Positions 1-10,575 of a DNA stretch of 64,000 nt are shown piece after piece; the stretch's first letter is position 1; each line of letters starts with the position of its first letter. The translations under genes and the position numbers were made by a program. The stretch is taken from positions 93,226,330-93,290,329 of the forward strand of contig CM049307.1 of assembly GCA_026874595.1 (NCBI GenBank), read 5' to 3'. The DNA comes from Sipunculus nudus (Eukaryota; Annelida; Sipuncula; Golfingiida; Sipunculidae). The notes beneath the pieces are model-generated. The model was not told the DNA's origin, did no database searches, and saw only the letters and a program-made list of their open reading frames with translations.

Positions 1-63
1 TCGACATCCAAAATCGACACAAATATGCAGGAACTCGGTTTGTCCGAGCTCGACTCAAAAAGG

Positions 64-68
<5 letters not shown>

Positions 69-131
<63 letters not shown>
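69..131. repeat. (AT)n microsatellite
   Basis: Uninterrupted TA dinucleotide run of about 60 bases near the left edge. It is one of roughly twenty such arrays in the window. Confidence 0.95.
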
Positions 132-135
<4 letters not shown>

Positions 136-404
136 TCATTTTATCTTAACTGGACATCATACAAATTTGCTCATTAAAGAAATTTATATATTTATTTTTT
201 GAGCAAGAAGTCAAGAACAAGATACATAACATCCGGTCCCAGTACATCAGAGAAAAGAATAAATTAAAAAAGAGAAACAAGAGCGGCGCAGCAGCAGATG
301 ATGTCAAGTCCACATGGTTTCCTTTTAAAAGACTTGTGTTCCTTGATGACACACTTTGTCCAAAACCTTGTCGCAGTAATCTGCAGGTGAGCAACAGTGG
401 TCAT

Positions 405-591
405 TCAGTTTTCTAAGCCAACCATCTTTTTCTGCCAGGGCTCCTGACCGTCAAGGGAGTTAAAGAAAGCACAAAATTCATCCCTCACACCTTTTGCCGT
501 GATTTTGTACTTGTTGCCTCTCACTGGTCCCATATCTTCCCAACCTCGCACAGGCTGCAGTCTGCATCCATTCCTTCTCTGTTTTGGCCAT
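405..591 (-). pseudogene. HARBI1-like transposase exon 3, catalytic core deleted
   Basis: This is the third and last recognisable exon of a PIF/Harbinger transposase. A splice acceptor (tgtttacag) precedes it, and it continues the frame of exon 2 at 1853-1968. It begins with KTEKEWMQTAA, the conserved segment just before the DDE catalytic core. After about 20 codons the reading jumps, in another frame, to a segment containing KGVRDEFCAFFNS and PWQ, which is the conserved C-terminus of HARBI1/ALP1-like proteins. A stop codon follows at 405-407. Everything between, including all three catalytic acidic residues of a DDE enzyme, is absent. The exon therefore looks like an internal deletion derivative that cannot catalyse transposition. 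Family assignment is by motif recognition; the deletion is read directly from the sequence. Confidence 0.7.
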
Positions 592-678
592 CTGTAAACA
601 TAAGTTATATCATGTTAAGTAAATGTTGTTACTTAGTAAATTTGAAATACCTGGAGTCACAAATTTTGTTCGTTTTAG

Positions 679-1403
679 GTGGCATCTGCTGAAAGGGATG
701 ATGATGTAAGAGAGGAGAAAGAACAATACTCGGGATCAGAGACGGAGCAATCTGACTCACAGTCAACTAAGTCAGCTGACAAGGAAAAAAGGTGTTACAA
801 CTTCCATTAAGTGACCTGTCAATACACGTCCCTCAGTACTGAAACGAAAGAAAAGGGAGGAACAAGAAGAAAAAGTCCTTGGGGCAGCTCTAGAATGCAT
901 GCAGAAAATAAGGAATCTTTGAGCGTTGGTCAGATTTCTGAGGATGAAATGACATTTTTGGCAGGTTCATTGCTCAGGAAATCAGGAGTTTGCCTGTTGT
1001 ATCAAAGAATGCATTGAAATTTCGCATTCATCAAATCTTGTATGAAGCCAAAGCGAAAGAGTTTCAGGCTTTGAGTCAATACGGAGGGGTTTCAATTGCA
1101 AACTCCGTGCAAATTCCGTATCAGTATAACAGCTGCTGGAACCCACATCCAAGTATGCCGGGAGGCGGAACGTCACCAGGCTTTCTAGGTGTCACTTTAA
1201 CCAGCAGCACCATGGCTGATATTTTGAGAACGAGCCCGGGAACTAATACACCACCTTACATCAGCACCTACCAACCAATGACACCTGTAGCACATACTGT
1301 AGTCAGCAATTCGTGTAGCACCAAGTACAACGATACAAATACAAGTATCATAGAAGGATCTCCTGCTGGAAACTCCGGTCTACTCCAAGAAATTAATTCT
1401 TAA
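679..1403 (+). pseudogene. BESS-type (MADF/BESS-like) protein fragment of a Harbinger element, frameshifted
   Basis: An acceptor-like site (cgttttag) at 671-678 opens a plus-strand exon. It starts with acidic, Ser-rich sequence, followed by a Lys/Glu-rich helix (KRKKREEQEEK) and then a BESS-like segment containing FGRFIAQEIRSLP and KFRIHQILYEAKAKEF. A Ser/Thr/Pro-rich tail ends at a stop codon at 1401-1403. The reading frame changes between the acidic part and the helix, and again in the five-T run near 955, where one more T would restore the BESS frame. PIF/Harbinger elements encode a DNA-binding MADF/Myb-like partner that helps the transposase enter the nucleus and bind termini, and this is probably its C-terminal half. 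No MADF domain was found upstream. It lies antisense between transposase exons 2 and 3. Confidence 0.6.
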
Positions 1404-1709
1404 ACCTTAAACCTGTTCAAAGAGATAGTAATTAAGAAGGATCGCTAATAGACACCTAATACTCCCTCCTTTGACTTGATACTCTGAGGTCAAATATATT
1501 AAAGCATATTCATTTTAAGTTCTGAAGATGTCCAATAGCCTTTGAGCAAATCCCCTCAGTAGTAGGCCTAATTGTGGAAATTTTTGTTAAGATACATATC
1601 ATAAGATGAGCAAGATATTACCTGTAATGTTAACGTTACGTGTGTCAGGATTTGTCGTAAAATTTAAGTAAGTTTTGAAAATACTTTATTATTCTGACAT
1701 ATAAATAAC

Positions 1710-1757
1710 AACAGAAACTTGATATACGATCATAACAGAAACTTGATATACGATCAT
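1710..1757. repeat. Perfect 24-bp tandem duplication
   Basis: The 24-bp unit starting AACAGAAACTTGATATACG occurs twice in direct succession (1710-1733 and 1734-1757) with no differences, so it is a recent duplication. It sits in the intron just after transposase exon 2. Confidence 0.9.
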
Positions 1758-1852
1758 AAATCTTTATAAAAGTATAAGCTAGTGTAAGCTGATAAGTGAA
1801 AAAAAAATATAACACCTTGGTTTTAATCAAGAACATTACTTGCAATTCATAC

Positions 1853-1968
1853 CTTAAGATAGTCGTCACTCAGCACTTCATATAGCGCATTTGATGTTTC
1901 CATGGCAATTTTTCCTATAGCCTGTGCCGAAATTCTGTATAAAAAGCGTAGGCTCTCGAAGGTCTCTC
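1853..1968 (-). pseudogene. HARBI1-like transposase exon 2
   Basis: This 116-bp exon has a clean acceptor (cccttatcag) at its 5' side and a donor (AAG|gtatga) at its 3' side. It completes the split glycine codon left by exon 1 (ACA G|GA). Its 38 further codons read GETFESLRFLYRIS..IGKIAMETSNALYEVLSDDYLK without a stop. This matches the HARBI1/ALP1 region between the N-terminal helix and the catalytic core. Both splice phases agree with exons 1 and 3, so the three pieces belonged to one gene. This exon itself is undamaged; the gene is inactive because exon 1 has a frameshift and exon 3 lacks the core. Confidence 0.8.
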
Positions 1969-2095
1969 CTGATAAGGGAAAATAAAATATAGGTTACCAT
2001 ACTGACTTATTTTCTATATTCTTAGCTATAAAGAAAGAATAGTTTCAGTTACGGTTGATAGATTATATAGTTTATATGGATTATATGATTATCCC

Positions 2096-2896
2096 ACGCT
2101 CAGCCGCGCGGGGATTATAGTGATCAGCCCCGTCTGTCCGTCCGCCCGTCTGTACGTCCGTAAACAATTTTATGCGACGCGTTATCTCAAAAAAAGGTTT
2201 ACTCGGATCTACTTAAAATTATAGTAGCAGATGCATCTTTTGTGTCTCCCGAGTGAATAGGTTTTGGTGACATTTAAATGATTTTTTATGAATTATTTTA
2301 TGCAAAATTTTAACGTATCTCACCTTATTTCGATTTCCCGCAAAATTCACGCATATCTAATGAGGTCAGAGGTCACCGCACTTTGAAGGCATGGTGGTAA
2401 ATTACCAAAAATCCTATGGATTTCACGAAACTCATTTTTCATATTTACTAATAGTTTATCACCTCAATTGAATTATCAGCAAAATTCATGCATATTTAAT
2501 GAGGTCAGAGGTCACAAAATATGCAACGGGTGTATTATGCACTATTTGCGATGCTCTTGTTTAATTTTTTAATGATTTTTTAAGTTTGAGTTTCATGTTT
2601 CATATGTCATGCAATATCTGAAAAGGCATTACTGGCCCTGGTTACCATTCTGTTACACCTGCAGGATTTCTTTATTAATTTTCAAATTTTACTTCTCCTG
2701 TTTCATATGTCATTAAGTTTTTAGGATCCACCACTAATCAATAAGGCATGTTTATCTTATTAATCTCCTCACCTATTTCAATTTATATCAATTTTTAATT
2801 AACTTTCTACACCTTCTCATGCTATCAAATCTGCAAAATTACACATTTCTCATATTCCCTTATGGCAGGGGATCCAGTCCTCTGGACATTTTCTAG
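2096..2896. repeat. Probable inserted repeat with CGTCYGTCCGTCC-rich head
   Basis: Between transposase exons 1 and 2 lies about 800 bp with a GC-rich head (gggattatagtgatcagccccgtctgtccg) followed by AT-rich sequence. Inside it there is a short internal repeat: caaaattcacgcatatctaatgaggtcagaggtcac at about 2341 recurs with small changes at about 2481. No coding potential was seen. The boundaries are a guess from composition, and the identity as a mobile insertion is an inference. Confidence 0.35.
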
Positions 2897-2998
2897 TTAT
2901 ATGGTTAAGATTTTGTGTAAAGTCCATCCATTTGTAGTAAAAATATAGGCTATACAACAGTCAGTCCAGCTAAAATCATAAACTGTATTTTTGCATAC

Positions 2999-3319
2999 CT
3001 GTGGCAAGGAAGCGTAGTGTCACAACGAGTCTCTCCCCAGGTGAAATCGCCTCTCGCATATTTGTGTCTGTCTTCTTTATCTTGGGTTCTACCATGCCCA
3101 GCAGTTCAACAAAGGAACTTTGGTCCATTCTAAAAAATTGCTGATAGCCCGACCTGTCCTCAAGCTCCTTAATCAGGTTGTTATATGATCCTTTTTAGAC
3201 CGCTTCAACAGGACATCGTCTGCCCAAATTAGACGCCTCTTACGTCTGCGCTTCCGACGAATCATGATCACAGCAATCGCTGCAGCTACCCAGCCCTTTA
3301 CTTCATCTTCAGAGGCCAT
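2999..3319 (-). pseudogene. HARBI1-like transposase exon 1, one frameshift
   Basis: This exon starts at an ATG (3317-3319) and ends at a donor (GCCACAG|gtatgc). It first reads a short N-terminus with an Arg/Lys-rich stretch (MIRRKRRRKRRLIWADD), a likely nuclear-localisation or DNA-contact region. It then reads the very conserved segment NLIKELEDR..FFRMDQSSFVELLGMV and DTNMREAISPGERL, ending LRFLATG. This is diagnostic of the N-terminus of PIF/Harbinger transposases. The two parts are in different frames: one G appears to be missing near 3187, just before GSYNNL. The donor splits the final glycine codon after its first base, the same place as in the second Harbinger copy at 63457. Confidence 0.8.
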
Positions 3320-3344
3320 TTTGTTTATAAAAAACAGGCGGGTG

Positions 3345-3480
3345 AATGTTGGTATATGTTGCGGAACATGTTGCAATACATGTTGCTGTGTGTATGGGGG
3401 GTTATGTTGAGCGACATGTTGCTGAACATTTGTGTTCTGCGACATGTCGCGCGACATGTGGCCTCGTGTATGGCCGGCTT
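3345..3480. mobile_element. Terminal/subterminal region of Harbinger element 1
   Basis: Immediately upstream of transposase exon 1 there are five copies of an ACATGT core flanked by GC bases (for example ggaACATGTTGC, gcgACATGTTGC, gcgACATGTCGC and gcgACATGTGGC). The block ends in gtatggccggc followed by TTA. PIF/Harbinger elements typically insert at TWA and carry clustered subterminal transposase-binding repeats, so this is read as the element's right end. The matching left end was not found and may lie before position 1. Confidence 0.5.
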
Positions 3481-3549
3481 AACTTTATCTTCCTCTTTAA
3501 ACTGGCAATGGGTGTTCCTTTTGCCACCCGGATTATCTCATTGCCCTGA

Positions 3550-3906
3550 TTGATCACAGTTATTGGCACAGTCTTCTTAGATGTGTCTATAACCGTGCTC
3601 CAAACAACGTGTAAGTCAATTGTCTCTGGTACGCATAATAATAATTATGACCATCATTTCAAATTGGAAATGCATCCCAAACTCCGACACATGTTTGTAT
3701 TTAATCGGGATTTATATGAATATGAAGAATCCGTGAAAGGTTACACATACGTCGTAAATAAAAACAAATGGAATAGTATGGATTCAAATTGTGAATGGGT
3801 TTTGCATATGCATTTCAAAATGAAAAATAATAAAAAATATTACAGACAAAGCATGTTTCTAAGTACATTAAATCAAATCCGTATCAATGATACTGATTTC
3901 ATCTAA
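3550..3906 (+). CDS. Unrecognised open reading frame, 118 codons
   Basis: This reading frame of 118 codons lies outside the Harbinger end in AT-rich DNA. It contains many charged and aromatic residues in its second half (HPKLRHMFVFNRDLYEYEES, NSNCEWVLHMHF-like). It has no signal peptide, membrane segment or family motif that I recognise. No splice sites or neighbours suggest a role. It may be a chance frame or a degenerate mobile-element fragment, and I assign no function. Confidence 0.2.
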   Translation: MITVIGTVFLDVSITVLQTTCKSIVSGTHNNNYDHHFKLEMHPKLRHMFVFNRDLYEYEESVKGYTYVVNKNKWNSMDSNCEWVLHMHFKMKNNKKYYRQSMFLSTLNQIRINDTDFI

Positions 3907-4194
3907 GTTATGCATACGGACTTTTCACGCCCTGGTACGTTCCTAGAAATATAAGATTCTAATCCTAAAAAAACGATGAAGGGCGTGAACGGGTCTTGGC
4001 GACATTTCTCATCCGGCCCGAGGCCAACGCGAACCGCCCTGTGGACGACAGTTAAATTGAAAGTACGTTTAAAACCTCAGTGGTTTGTATTTATATTATT
4101 ATGTGTTTGTATTTATTTGAAGTTTTGTATTTAATGAAACCCTGCCTGTTTTCTCTTTTTATGACGTGTGGGATATGTATGGGTGGTTGAATTT

Positions 4195-4362
4195 TTAAGA
4201 ATTCTCCCAGTACCAATTCAGTTCCCGCCAACTCCACCGGGGGGTGCTTTAGTTTTTGCCAAGGTCTCCCCTCCAGGCTGCTTTAATTCCCGAACAGTTC
4301 CCCCTCCAGCCTACTTCAGATTTTACCAGGTCTCCCCAGTAGGATGTCTTAATACCCGGTAA
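4195..4362. repeat. 33-bp degenerate tandem repeat, about 4 copies
   Basis: The unit is about 33 bp (tctcccctccaggctgctttaattcccg...) and is repeated four to five times with clear divergence. It keeps the frame, so the plus strand reads an 11-residue motif of the type SPPGCFNSRTV / PPPAYFRFYQV / SPVGCLN. No gene was recognised around it; it is best treated as a small minisatellite. Confidence 0.55.
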
Positions 4363-5380
4363 CCGGTAGACTGGTACCCTGCTCTATTCTGGCCCATAGC
4401 CAAGCATAGAGACAGGCGTACAACGCCATCTTCCAGTTGCAACTCCTGACTTACCATTAGACTGGTTCCAACTCAAGTCTGCACGCTCATACCGATTTTC
4501 ATGTACGTTCACGCGATCCTGGATGGTAATCCGAGAAAAATTCTTATAAAATTACTTTCTTTAGTTATTCATAGTTTCCAAATATCGAAAATGAGTTGTT
4601 GCACAAAAATTGACTGATGAATGTATAGATGATACGATATACTAAATCTTTGATATTCCACTGTACGTTGTATTGGTTTATTATAAATATCTATTAATGT
4701 CACACGAAATGTACAGCCAACTTTTGTCAACTTCTCCGAGCAAACGAAATGCTTTTTTTTGTCATATAGTTTGGAACCAGTCTGCCGGGGGTACTGAAGA
4801 TGGCGTTGTACGCCCGTCTCTAGGTTAGAGGGACCTATTTCCAGGCCCTATATATTATCATAAAAGATGTTCATGTTGGGGGCTCTGGGAAAGTTTTTTC
4901 TATCGAGTGTTTGACATCATGCGATACATCAAAATCATGCTCACCTCCTGCACTTTTATTTTGTTCCAGGAAAACAGGGGGTTCAGTATCTCACTTTCGC
5001 GGTATATGACAGAAAGCTACAGCTTCTAAAACTGGCCATTAGATGTCGCCACCTCTCAAGACATTTCCAGGAATCACATATACAACTTTCAATCCCCTCC
5101 AGCATAAACAGAAATAGGCCAGCCCTGCTATTTTTTATTTATTTGATTTCTCCTATCACCCTCCTGCCATACATATTGTATGCATCCTGAAATAATTTTT
5201 CCCTGAAATTGTCTGCTGCCCTGCAATATTTAACGCCCGCTCACTCCTGACGCCACAAATTGGGCCGACCTTGAACGGACCCGGAAATAGGTCCCTCTAA
5301 CCTCTATGACTGGCCTAGAGCAACGGTGCCATAATAGAGCGGGGTACCAGAGAGGTAACCGGTAGAGAGCTCCGCGTTAT
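4358..5380. mobile_element. Nested inverted-repeat elements (MITE-like)
   Basis: Three pairs of inverted repeats are nested. The segment tagagacaggcgtacaacgccatcttc followed by agactggttccaa (4409-4475) is matched in reverse at about 4765-4828. The segment ttagagggacctatttcc (about 4826-4845) is matched in reverse at about 5285-5305. The segment ctggtaccctgctctatt (about 4370-4390) is matched in reverse at about 5335-5355. No transposase coding was found. This fits one short non-autonomous DNA element inserted next to or into another. Confidence 0.55.
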
Positions 5381-5410
5381 TAGGACTAGTAATCCTGCAA
5401 AACCGAGAGC

Positions 5411-5442
5411 ACCCCCCCCCCCCCCTCTCTCTCTCTCTCTCC
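5411..5442. repeat. Poly-C followed by (CT)n
   Basis: A run of about 16 C leads directly into ctctctct. Confidence 0.9.
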
Positions 5443-7428
5443 TTACCACGATTTCCGACCACTCCAAATCGTAGTTATAAACATTCAATTATCACAAAAG
5501 AATGAGTTATGACCTTTCAAACGAATACAAAGACTTTATTGCAGCAGATCGTGAAACTCTAAGATAACTGATTTGTTTTCATCAATAATAAAACATTTCG
5601 TGAGATTACAATAAATGAATTAAGCTGGTGTCGGGTACGTGAGCCGTCAATTCCTAAAGAGTGTACGCCGTTTTCCAAGGTATTGACCAATGCTTGTTTG
5701 AACTGATGAAACTGATAGCATATTTGAAAATTAAAAAAAAAAAATGAATACCGTTAAGGATTACATAAATGACCTTTAAACTCATATGTTTATAAAACCC
5801 AAGCACCAGCAAAAGCAATGCGAAAAAATATTTTTCCGTGTAAAACCTTTTCTCCGGAAAGGTCATTGTTCCCCTAAATACGGCAGATGTAGGGCTGCAG
5901 CTGGCGATCCCTGGTGAAACAAATAAAAATAATAAGAAAAAGTGCTTGTTTTATGTGAAAAAAGGCATTTATTATCATAGACGGTGTTTTATCTAAAAAT
6001 CATCTTCATCAGCATTTTCCATACCTGCATAAGACACAAAAGCTAGCAACAAACCTGAGGTATTAAGGTCTTAGCATTATAAATGGGCAATTCCTTGATG
6101 TTACGGAGTGACAATTGACCATACAGAATTAATTAATTGAACCAAATAAGGATTACTCATACATTTGAGAAAACTGTTTATTGATTATATGTGTACATAT
6201 GTTTCATGAATGGCTTTAATTTCCTGTAAATTTGATTTTCCTGTTATTTTTTCTGTTTAGCAAGTGATTAAACGTTGGTTACAGAGTAAAAGCGCGAATT
6301 GCGTAATCGGACCAAGCAGTGAATAATTCAAAAGGTATTCTCATGGAAATAGTACACAGCAATCTTGTATACGGCAAGTGTTAGCCCAGTGTATGACCCT
6401 TCTCATCGGAAATGAGGAAGAACTAGATATCAGGCTTTATTTTAGAAATGTGACCCTGAATTTCTGTTATGAATTGACAAAGACTTCGTCAAGGAGTGAC
6501 AAGAAGGTTAAGATGGTATGAACATGTCACGTATAGCAAAACAGTGATTCAATGCAGTTACTTAACACTTTTATTCTAGCATAGTGTAAAGCCATAGAAG
6601 TAGTATTTACAGTGTTTAATGTTAAACTTTAAAAATACTTTAATAGGTATTCTCACCCATGAAGAGGTAGTAATTTATTTGACAAAGTAAGGTGAAAGCT
6701 GTTTCAGACATTTACTTGGCTTTTCATTAAGTACTATGACTTTAACAAGAGAGCCATAGATCGCGGCGCTCATCTGTATTGACTATGATAGACATTTATC
6801 AAATCTATGCATACAGAGAAGTTAAGTTTTTTTTTGTATTGTTGATGTTTATATCATAATGGTCTAGCCATTTGGCAGTTTCATTTATGTCTGTCCTGCA
6901 AGAATATAGTCACGTTTCCAAAATGTATAAAAAAAGAGGTAATCCAAAATGTTTCAACAGTCTGGAACAAAATATGGTTTAAACATAGAAAAGTAAAAAT
7001 TTCAGCTTGTTTATGCATCCTGTCCCTGGTTGGGGGGGGGGGGGGGGCTGCATGGTAAATCCATGCTTTATGGGTCCAAAACGGGCAAGTTCATCGGATA
7101 TGCAGCCGGATGTCCGGCCAGAAAACAGATATAACTGTAGCTCCGATTACTACAATCAAATGCACCACCAGTCTCAATGTATAACAGGCCAAACTAAAGT
7201 CTTGTGACCTGTAACCTTCTAAACTATGGGAAGATTTTGTGGAAAACTCGAATTCAAGTAAGTTATTTATCGGTAAATTGATATAAAAATTCCTAGAAAA
7301 GTAACTATCGTGGGCCAAATGTCATTTCATTGTTGGACTAATGTATTGACAGAAGCTACCAATGGCATGATATGGCTCCTAGATATTAAACAGCCATCAA
7401 CTTAAAATGTATGCAGATGTCTCCAGGC

Positions 7429-7430
<2 letters not shown>
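5443..7430. other. Non-coding stretch
   Basis: AT-rich sequence with scattered stops in all frames. It contains only a G17 run near 7031. No gene, RNA or repeat family is supported here. Confidence 0.6.

Positions 7431-7470
<40 letters not shown>
7431..7470. repeat. (AT)n microsatellite
   Basis: Simple TA run of about 40 bases. Confidence 0.95.
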
Positions 7471-7474
<4 letters not shown>

Positions 7475-8150
7475 TAATTAATTCCTGGTAAATTATAATT
7501 TAATAATCTAGTGGTTTGAGAGAATCATCCTGTGATCTAATTAAATAATGTTAAGAAAATGGTCAAACCTGCATGGAAAAGTTTGATTTTTGGCTAGTTC
7601 ACTAGCTATAACGTGAATGGTAGTGATAGTTGTTTAACATGAATCCATAATATTATCTGACTTTGTTCCGTCTGTCTAGAATTTTCCCTAATCTTTATGA
7701 TGTATAACAAGTGCCGTTATTGCAAACATATTAAGATTAGCAGTGCGCAAGTTGTAAAGATGTGCTACTGGAGGTCACAATCCCAGATATTAATCAAGGG
7801 TTAGCTTCATTTGGTAACCATTTAGTCATTGAAAACTAGAGTCGTTTTTTTTTCTAGTTGTTCTCTTTATATACTCCACTATGGGGATGACAATTAAGTG
7901 AAATTTTACTTTTTCTTATCGATTAAATATATTGTCAAATACACATTTTTTGTGACGAGACGGATATAACAGTTGCTGAGTAGTTTCCAAATGTCCTTAA
8001 ACACTGACCATTTTATAAAATTCATGCGACACTAAGACAATGAATTGACCGAATAATCGTACAGTGTTTAAAGGCAGACCGATTTTTCGTATAGGTAGTG
8101 TTATAATTTGCAAAGGAAGAACAACTTAACAGCGACAAAAAAGTGCTTAC

Positions 8151-8300
8151 CCACTGCCATAATAAAGAGTGTACAGGCCTCTAAAGACACGGTCTGTAGC
8201 GAGTGTATAATCCTGATATGCTTTGTGACAGCGAGGGTAGACTGTCCATTCACAAAACTTCTGTTTAGTGTCACTTTGTTGGCAGCATTTGAACCTGAAG
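8151..8300 (-). CDS. Dermatopontin-like protein, exon 2
   Basis: This exon is bounded by an acceptor (gttgatttcag) and a donor (GG|gtaagc). It continues exon 1 exactly in phase, with CG|C rebuilding an arginine codon. It reads RFRFKCCQQ first, completing the DRRxxFKCC signature of dermatopontin begun in exon 1. It then reads KQKFCEWTVYPRCHKAYQD and FRGLYTLYYGS, corresponding to the family's later Cys-rich loop and the next hydrophobic/YYD repeat. There are no stops or frameshifts. The exon ends in phase 2, so at least one more exon should supply the last DRRW-type motif; I could not locate it between position 1 and 8150. It may be short and divergent. Confidence 0.75.
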
Positions 8301-8485
8301 CTGAAATCAACATATTAAACTTTTACCACTATAATAATTTGAAATTATACGCTACATTATCTCCTCAAATATAAATGTTTCAGTTAAGTTTTGTATTTTG
8401 TTTTAATTTCTTTTTATCTTGAGAGGTTAATTTAAAAAAAAAAACTTAATAGGCGTTGCTTTTAAAATGTACATAACCTTCATAC

Positions 8486-8796
8486 CGTCTGTCCTGTTTC
8501 TTATTGTCATAATGTGCGAACACACCGGTCATCACATAGTTACTATTGCAGTGAAAGGTAACCGATTGACCAATCTTGTTGACGTAACTGCTCCAGTTAC
8601 AGTTATGTGACGAAGCTACGTGACGACCACATATAAAGTGGTACCGACGGTCTTTCTTCCCGCTGTCATAGTAACTGTACACTCGGACAAAGGAGGATCC
8701 ATAGGGACACACCTTATGTAGAGCCTCATGATATTGGTTGTCATAGGAAACCACCAGTGTGATGCAAAGCGACACAAAAATCACAGTTGGTCTCAT
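8486..8796 (-). CDS. Dermatopontin-like secreted protein, exon 1 with signal peptide
   Basis: Dermatopontin is a small secreted tyrosine-rich extracellular-matrix protein; in molluscs relatives occur in shell matrix and body fluids. The exon starts at ATG 8794-8796 with a hydrophobic signal peptide (MRPTVIFVSLCITLVVS). It then reads CPYGSSFVRVYSYYDSG and DRRYHFICG, followed by CNWSSYVNKIGQSVTFHC and a second VMTGVFAHYDN..QDR repeat. These are the alternating repeat units and paired cysteines of the family. A simple open frame would run on to 8446, but a good donor (AGACG|gtatga) at 8486 and the matching exon at 8151-8300 show that the true coding part ends here. The sequence is undamaged and probably functional. 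Confidence 0.82.
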
Positions 8797-10316
8797 TCTT
8801 GATAAAAGATATAATAATATATAATAAAATTATCAAGGTAAACGTATGTAGCATAATTGTTCTACTAATTCAGAAATAACGATTCTTGTTATATTAAAAA
8901 AAAATTTAGATATGTATTATAAAAATATAATACATAATAGCAATAACATAAAAGCAATAGCATGAAAAAGACATTTGAAATTGAATGGAACGCATCATAG
9001 GTCGAAATATTATGAACAGAAGGGAACGTGACCTTTAAGTGTTACATATTTGAAACATATTCAGTTAATTTCACAACATTAAATGAATCTCCTTTGTATG
9101 CTAAAATATTACAACATTTTCATGCAAGCTGCAGGAGTAGCGGTTTCGTACATTTTTTTTTATAGAGAAATTTTGTTTTTCCTGATTACTTACATGAACA
9201 TTATGGTATTTAACTTCATAAATTGATTCACAATTAGTATTATCGTTTTAGAAAACACGTTGATTCTTTACATATTTTATAAATCAGTATCATGAAATAC
9301 ATACTTAAATCCTCTGGTGGAAGTGACAATGTAGGATCAGAGCTTTGAGCTGACGTGGTTGATTAGAGGTCCCAGCTACTATGTTGCTTGGAAGTAGGCG
9401 ATATGGGTATATGTTCACAATACTTTCTTGCACAAGTATTAGATTTGACCTGATAAAGGAGAGAGGTCACACAATAGTCCGACGAATAGGCACGCTGGAG
9501 TCTATATTGTGGAATCGACCTATATATATATATATATCGCAGGGCATGCGATATTACAAGTGCTGTAGAAACAGAGTTGACTATAGTCAGTAGCTGCAGT
9601 AGTGGTCAACCGTAGTATAAAGAAACTCGGTATGTTCACTTCGGATGCCTGACAACAGAACTCGTGAAACAATGCTAATCCGGTTTGATTTACTTTAGTC
9701 TATTACGTTTAATCCGTTTTGGGTCTAATAAAATAACCGATTTGGATATTTTGGTTTATGGTTATAGTGTATGTTTCCAAAGACTTGATTTAAGCGTTAA
9801 TTTAAGTCGATGACACTTAGTCAGTGTACCATAGGGTACCAGCAATTACCGTCATCTTCTCCCTCTTAATTTTGAATAAATGGAAACAAAATATACATGT
9901 GAGAAAAAGCTAATATAATAAGGGGTGATATTTATTAATAATTGGTCTTGACATGTCTGTGTTTGCATGGACCCCTACAAAAACTGATATATTACTAATA
10001 AAACTGTTATATACTTATACACACATACTGCCGTTTAGGATCGACCAGGAGTTTAGAATATAGCCTTTTTGGTGCCTGTTGTATTAAAGCTTCATACCAC
10101 CATGTAAAGCAACGACTTCTAACAGAGTTAAGTGTTTTCAATTATCCGCATAGATAACAAAAATAAGAAAACATCCCGTAACACTAGAGCGGTTGCAGTC
10201 ATATATACACGCAGTGTTATATGAATGTTGTAAAGTCAAAACCATACATAACACAGTCAATAACACCTAGAATATTACAGGAGCTGACAGGGGCACATGG
10301 ATTGTGCAGCAGGTTA

Positions 10317-10317
<1 letters not shown>
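8797..10317. other. Non-coding stretch upstream of the dermatopontin-like gene
   Basis: AT-rich sequence that should contain the promoter of the minus-strand gene starting at 8796. No unambiguous TATA box or repeat family was recognised. A short AT run lies at about 9521-9537. Confidence 0.5.
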
Positions 10318-10368
<51 letters not shown>

Positions 10369-10494
10369 AATGTGTGGATCTTATGTATGCTCTATATATC
10401 GGAAATATATAAACATCTATATTATATATATATATAATTTATACAATAACACCCATAATAATCTACAACTGGAGCACATGGACTGCATAACAAG

Positions 10495-10574
<80 letters not shown>
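10257..10574. repeat. Duplicated unit ending in (TA)n, two copies
   Basis: Two related 60-bp segments each run into a long TA array. The first is caataacacc...gcacatggattgtgcagcagg at 10257-10317 with its TA array to 10365. The second is caataacaccc...gcacatggactgcataac at 10444-10499 with its TA array to 10574. The microsatellite appears to be part of the duplicated unit. Confidence 0.65.
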
Positions 10575-10575
<1 letters not shown>

